Shown here: one piece after another, positions 6,245 through 7,021 of the stretch
Numbering within the stretch: the stretch's first letter is position 1
Layout: every line of letters starts with the position of its first letter
From: an uncultured Brevibacterium sp.
GTDB lineage: Bacteria; Actinomycetota; Actinomycetes; Actinomycetales; Brevibacteriaceae
Length of the DNA: 7,021 nt
Reading direction: 5' to 3'
NCBI GenBank assembly: GCA_902489185.1
Contig: CABTZC010000106.1
Coordinates: forward strand, 1-7,021
Notes under the pieces: generated by a model
The model's input: only the letters and a program-made list of their open reading frames with translations
Database searches by the model: none
Told to the model about the DNA's origin: nothing
Position numbers and translations under genes: made by a program

Positions 6245-6279
6245 TTACTCAACACATCGATTCGAGTTGTGGTGGGTAA
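6245..6279. repeat. Imperfect palindrome, copy 2 of the two-copy intergenic repeat
   Basis: TTACTCAACACA (6245-6256) can pair with TGTGGTGGGTAA (6268-6279) at 10 of 12 positions across an 11-nt loop. It shares CAACACATCGA exactly with copy 1 and CGAGTTGTGGTGGGTAA at 16 of 17 positions, in the same orientation. Its loop is 10 nt shorter. Conservation of the arms with a changed loop length suggests that the paired structure matters. Confidence 0.6.
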
Positions 6280-6336
6280 CTGGGTTCAGCCCGCACCCAC
6301 ACCTCTACTGCTTCTTCACCTCACCCCGGGGAGCGA

Positions 6337-6498
6337 TCACAATCCGCGGGTTCTGCTCAGGTCGAGGGGGCCGGCGGTGGCCGCCCTCCCGGCGAGCTCC
6401 GGCACGGGCGTGGCCACACCGGTGGCCAGGGCCGCGAAGAGCAGGAGCATCAGCACGGCGATGACGAACTGCTGCCCGTAGAACTTGACCAGGCCCAT
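6337..6498 (-). CDS. Small membrane or secreted protein of unknown function, 53 residues
   Basis: A short gene that I do not recognise. The ATG at 6498 is preceded by AAGGAGG ending 3 nt before it, the strongest ribosome binding site in the window although closely spaced. The protein starts MGLVKFYGQQ and has one hydrophobic helix at about residues 11-29 (FVIAVLMLLLFAALATGVA), then a short Ala/Pro-rich tail ending RTRGL. It could be a single-pass membrane peptide or an exported one. The last codons include AGA and TTG, unlike the GC-rich codons before them. In another frame after the G5 run at 6366-6370 the sequence reads EQNPRIVIAPRGEVKKQ before a stop at about 6304, so the true C-terminus may have been altered by a frameshift. 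It is divergent from the membrane gene at 6684. Confidence 0.55.
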   Translation of the reverse strand: MGLVKFYGQQFVIAVLMLLLFAALATGVATPVPELAGRAATAGPLDLSRTRGL

Positions 6499-6556
6499 GG
6501 TCCTCCTTCCTGCGCCGACGCCTGATGTCGACGGAAGTACTCTAGTCGCTCCGGAT

Positions 6557-6602
6557 GAGACCGAGGTCTCTTCACCGTGGTGCGCACCGGCCTCTATAGA
6601 GG
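6557..6602. promoter_or_regulatory. Two perfect palindromes in the divergent intergenic region; candidate operators and promoter
   Basis: GAGACC-GA-GGTCTC (6557-6570) and CCTCTATAGAGG (6591-6602) are both perfect inverted repeats, and each overlaps a GAGGTCT copy (6563-6569 and 6599-6605). TTCACC (6571-6576) and TATAGA (6595-6600), 18 nt apart, could be a plus-strand promoter whose -10 lies in the second palindrome. TATAGA is also present on the minus strand there, so the site could serve both divergent genes. A second -10-like TACACT is at 6637-6642. No regulator gene is in the window. Confidence 0.45.
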
Positions 6603-6683
6603 TCTGCTGTTGCCCGGCGCAGCGCTCCTACCTTGCTACACTGTTCTCAGCACCGAATCTGCGATGCGAGTGAGGATAAGCCG

Positions 6684-7021
6684 TTGAAGAGTGCGACCGA
6701 TGCCGTCCGCTACTTCGTTTCGACCGTTTCTGCGATCCTCCTGACCGTGCTGATCGAAACGGCCTGGGTCTACCTGTTGCGCCCGGACCCGACGGGCAGA
6801 TCGCTACGGACAGAGCTCCTCCTCCTCTTCTATCTGCTCTTCTGGAACCTTTTCGTTATCATCTACGTCTCGTGGACGATGTGGTGCTACAAGCCCCTAA
6901 GCGGATCGGCGCTCATCGGCCAGGTGCGTCGCGAAGTCCGGACGCAGAAGCGCTGGTGGGCGCGGGCACTCGGGTTCACCGGTGCGACGAACTTCGCCGT
7001 CACCGCTGCCGCCTTCGCCAT
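6684..7021 (+). CDS. Multi-pass membrane protein, N-terminal part (possibly DUF1345-like)
   Basis: An open frame runs from a TTG at 6684 through the right edge of the window, so at least 112 residues are present and the C-terminus is missing. GAGGA (6672-6676) lies 7 nt before the TTG, which supports this start; no ATG or GTG is in frame nearby. Hydrophobic segments are at about residues 10-32, 44-68 and from 96 on. A basic cytoplasmic loop (QVRREVRTQKRWWARAL, 80-96) lies between the second and third. The arrangement of a short N-terminus, paired helices, an aromatic-rich second helix (WNLFVIIYVSWTMWCY) and a basic loop recalls DUF1345 integral membrane proteins, but this is a loose likeness. 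No catalytic motif is visible. It is divergent from the small gene at 6337-6498, and its control may involve the palindromes upstream. Confidence 0.65.
   Translation, partial: MKSATDAVRYFVSTVSAILLTVLIETAWVYLLRPDPTGRSLRTELLLLFYLLFWNLFVIIYVSWTMWCYKPLSGSALIGQVRREVRTQKRWWARALGFTGATNFAVTAAAFA

Noticed and set aside
6152..6279. CRISPR-like pair of repeats
   Set aside because: Only two units of unequal length separated by one AT-rich spacer, with no cas genes.
5967..6464. Plus-strand 165-residue frame across the twin palindromes
   Set aside because: Begins inside the 5490-6104 gene, crosses non-coding repeats and ends in an Arg/Ala/Pro-rich run opposite the small membrane gene; it has no convincing ribosome binding site.
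6485..6673. Plus-strand 62-residue frame in the divergent intergenic region
   Set aside because: Covers both palindromes and the promoter candidates, has no good ribosome binding site and starts across the start of the small minus-strand gene.

Overview
The window looks like chromosomal DNA of a moderately high-GC actinobacterium. The basis is frequent C/G third codon positions, GTG and TTG starts, an actinobacterial-type secreted nuclease, and an arsenate reductase of the one-cysteine kind seen in mycothiol-producing bacteria. I cannot name the genus; an Actinomycetaceae- or Corynebacterium-like host is a guess. No rRNA, tRNA, CRISPR array, transposase or integrase is visible.

Layout from left to right. 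(1) 101-2635, minus strand: a large secreted multi-domain nuclease of the ExeM/NucH type (lamin-tail domain, EPT-repeat linker, OB-fold, metal-dependent endonuclease/exonuclease/phosphatase domain). (2) 2636-2847: a divergent control region with an 8+8 bp inverted repeat, a TTGACA/TACAAT promoter-like pair and a 14-bp dyad over the -10. (3) 2848-4384, plus strand: an arsenic detoxification pair, a single-cysteine LMW-phosphatase-fold arsenate reductase (arsC) followed after 19 nt by an ACR3-type arsenite efflux pump. No arsR gene lies in the window. (4) 4507-5493, plus strand: a phosphotriesterase-family metal hydrolase whose motifs fit the lactonase (PLL) branch. (5) 5490-6104, minus strand: an acidic protein of unknown function, convergent with the hydrolase, the two stop codons interlocking by 4 nt. 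It may be transcribed leaderless.

(6) 6105-6336: a non-coding, partly AT-rich stretch with two related imperfect palindromes. Beyond it the composition rises in GC. (7) 6337-6498, minus strand: a very small membrane or secreted protein with a strong ribosome binding site and perhaps a frameshifted C-terminus. (8) 6499-6683: a divergent regulatory region with two perfect short palindromes. (9) 6684 to the right edge, plus strand: the N-terminal part of a multi-pass membrane protein with a TTG start.

How the parts work together: arsC and the ACR3 gene form a clear pathway, reducing arsenate to arsenite and then exporting it. The nuclease and the metal hydrolase could both be scavenging enzymes, but only the nuclease's export is visible. 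The clearest unexplained structures are the palindrome between the nuclease and ars genes, the twin palindromes at 6152-6279, and the palindromic region at 6557-6602.
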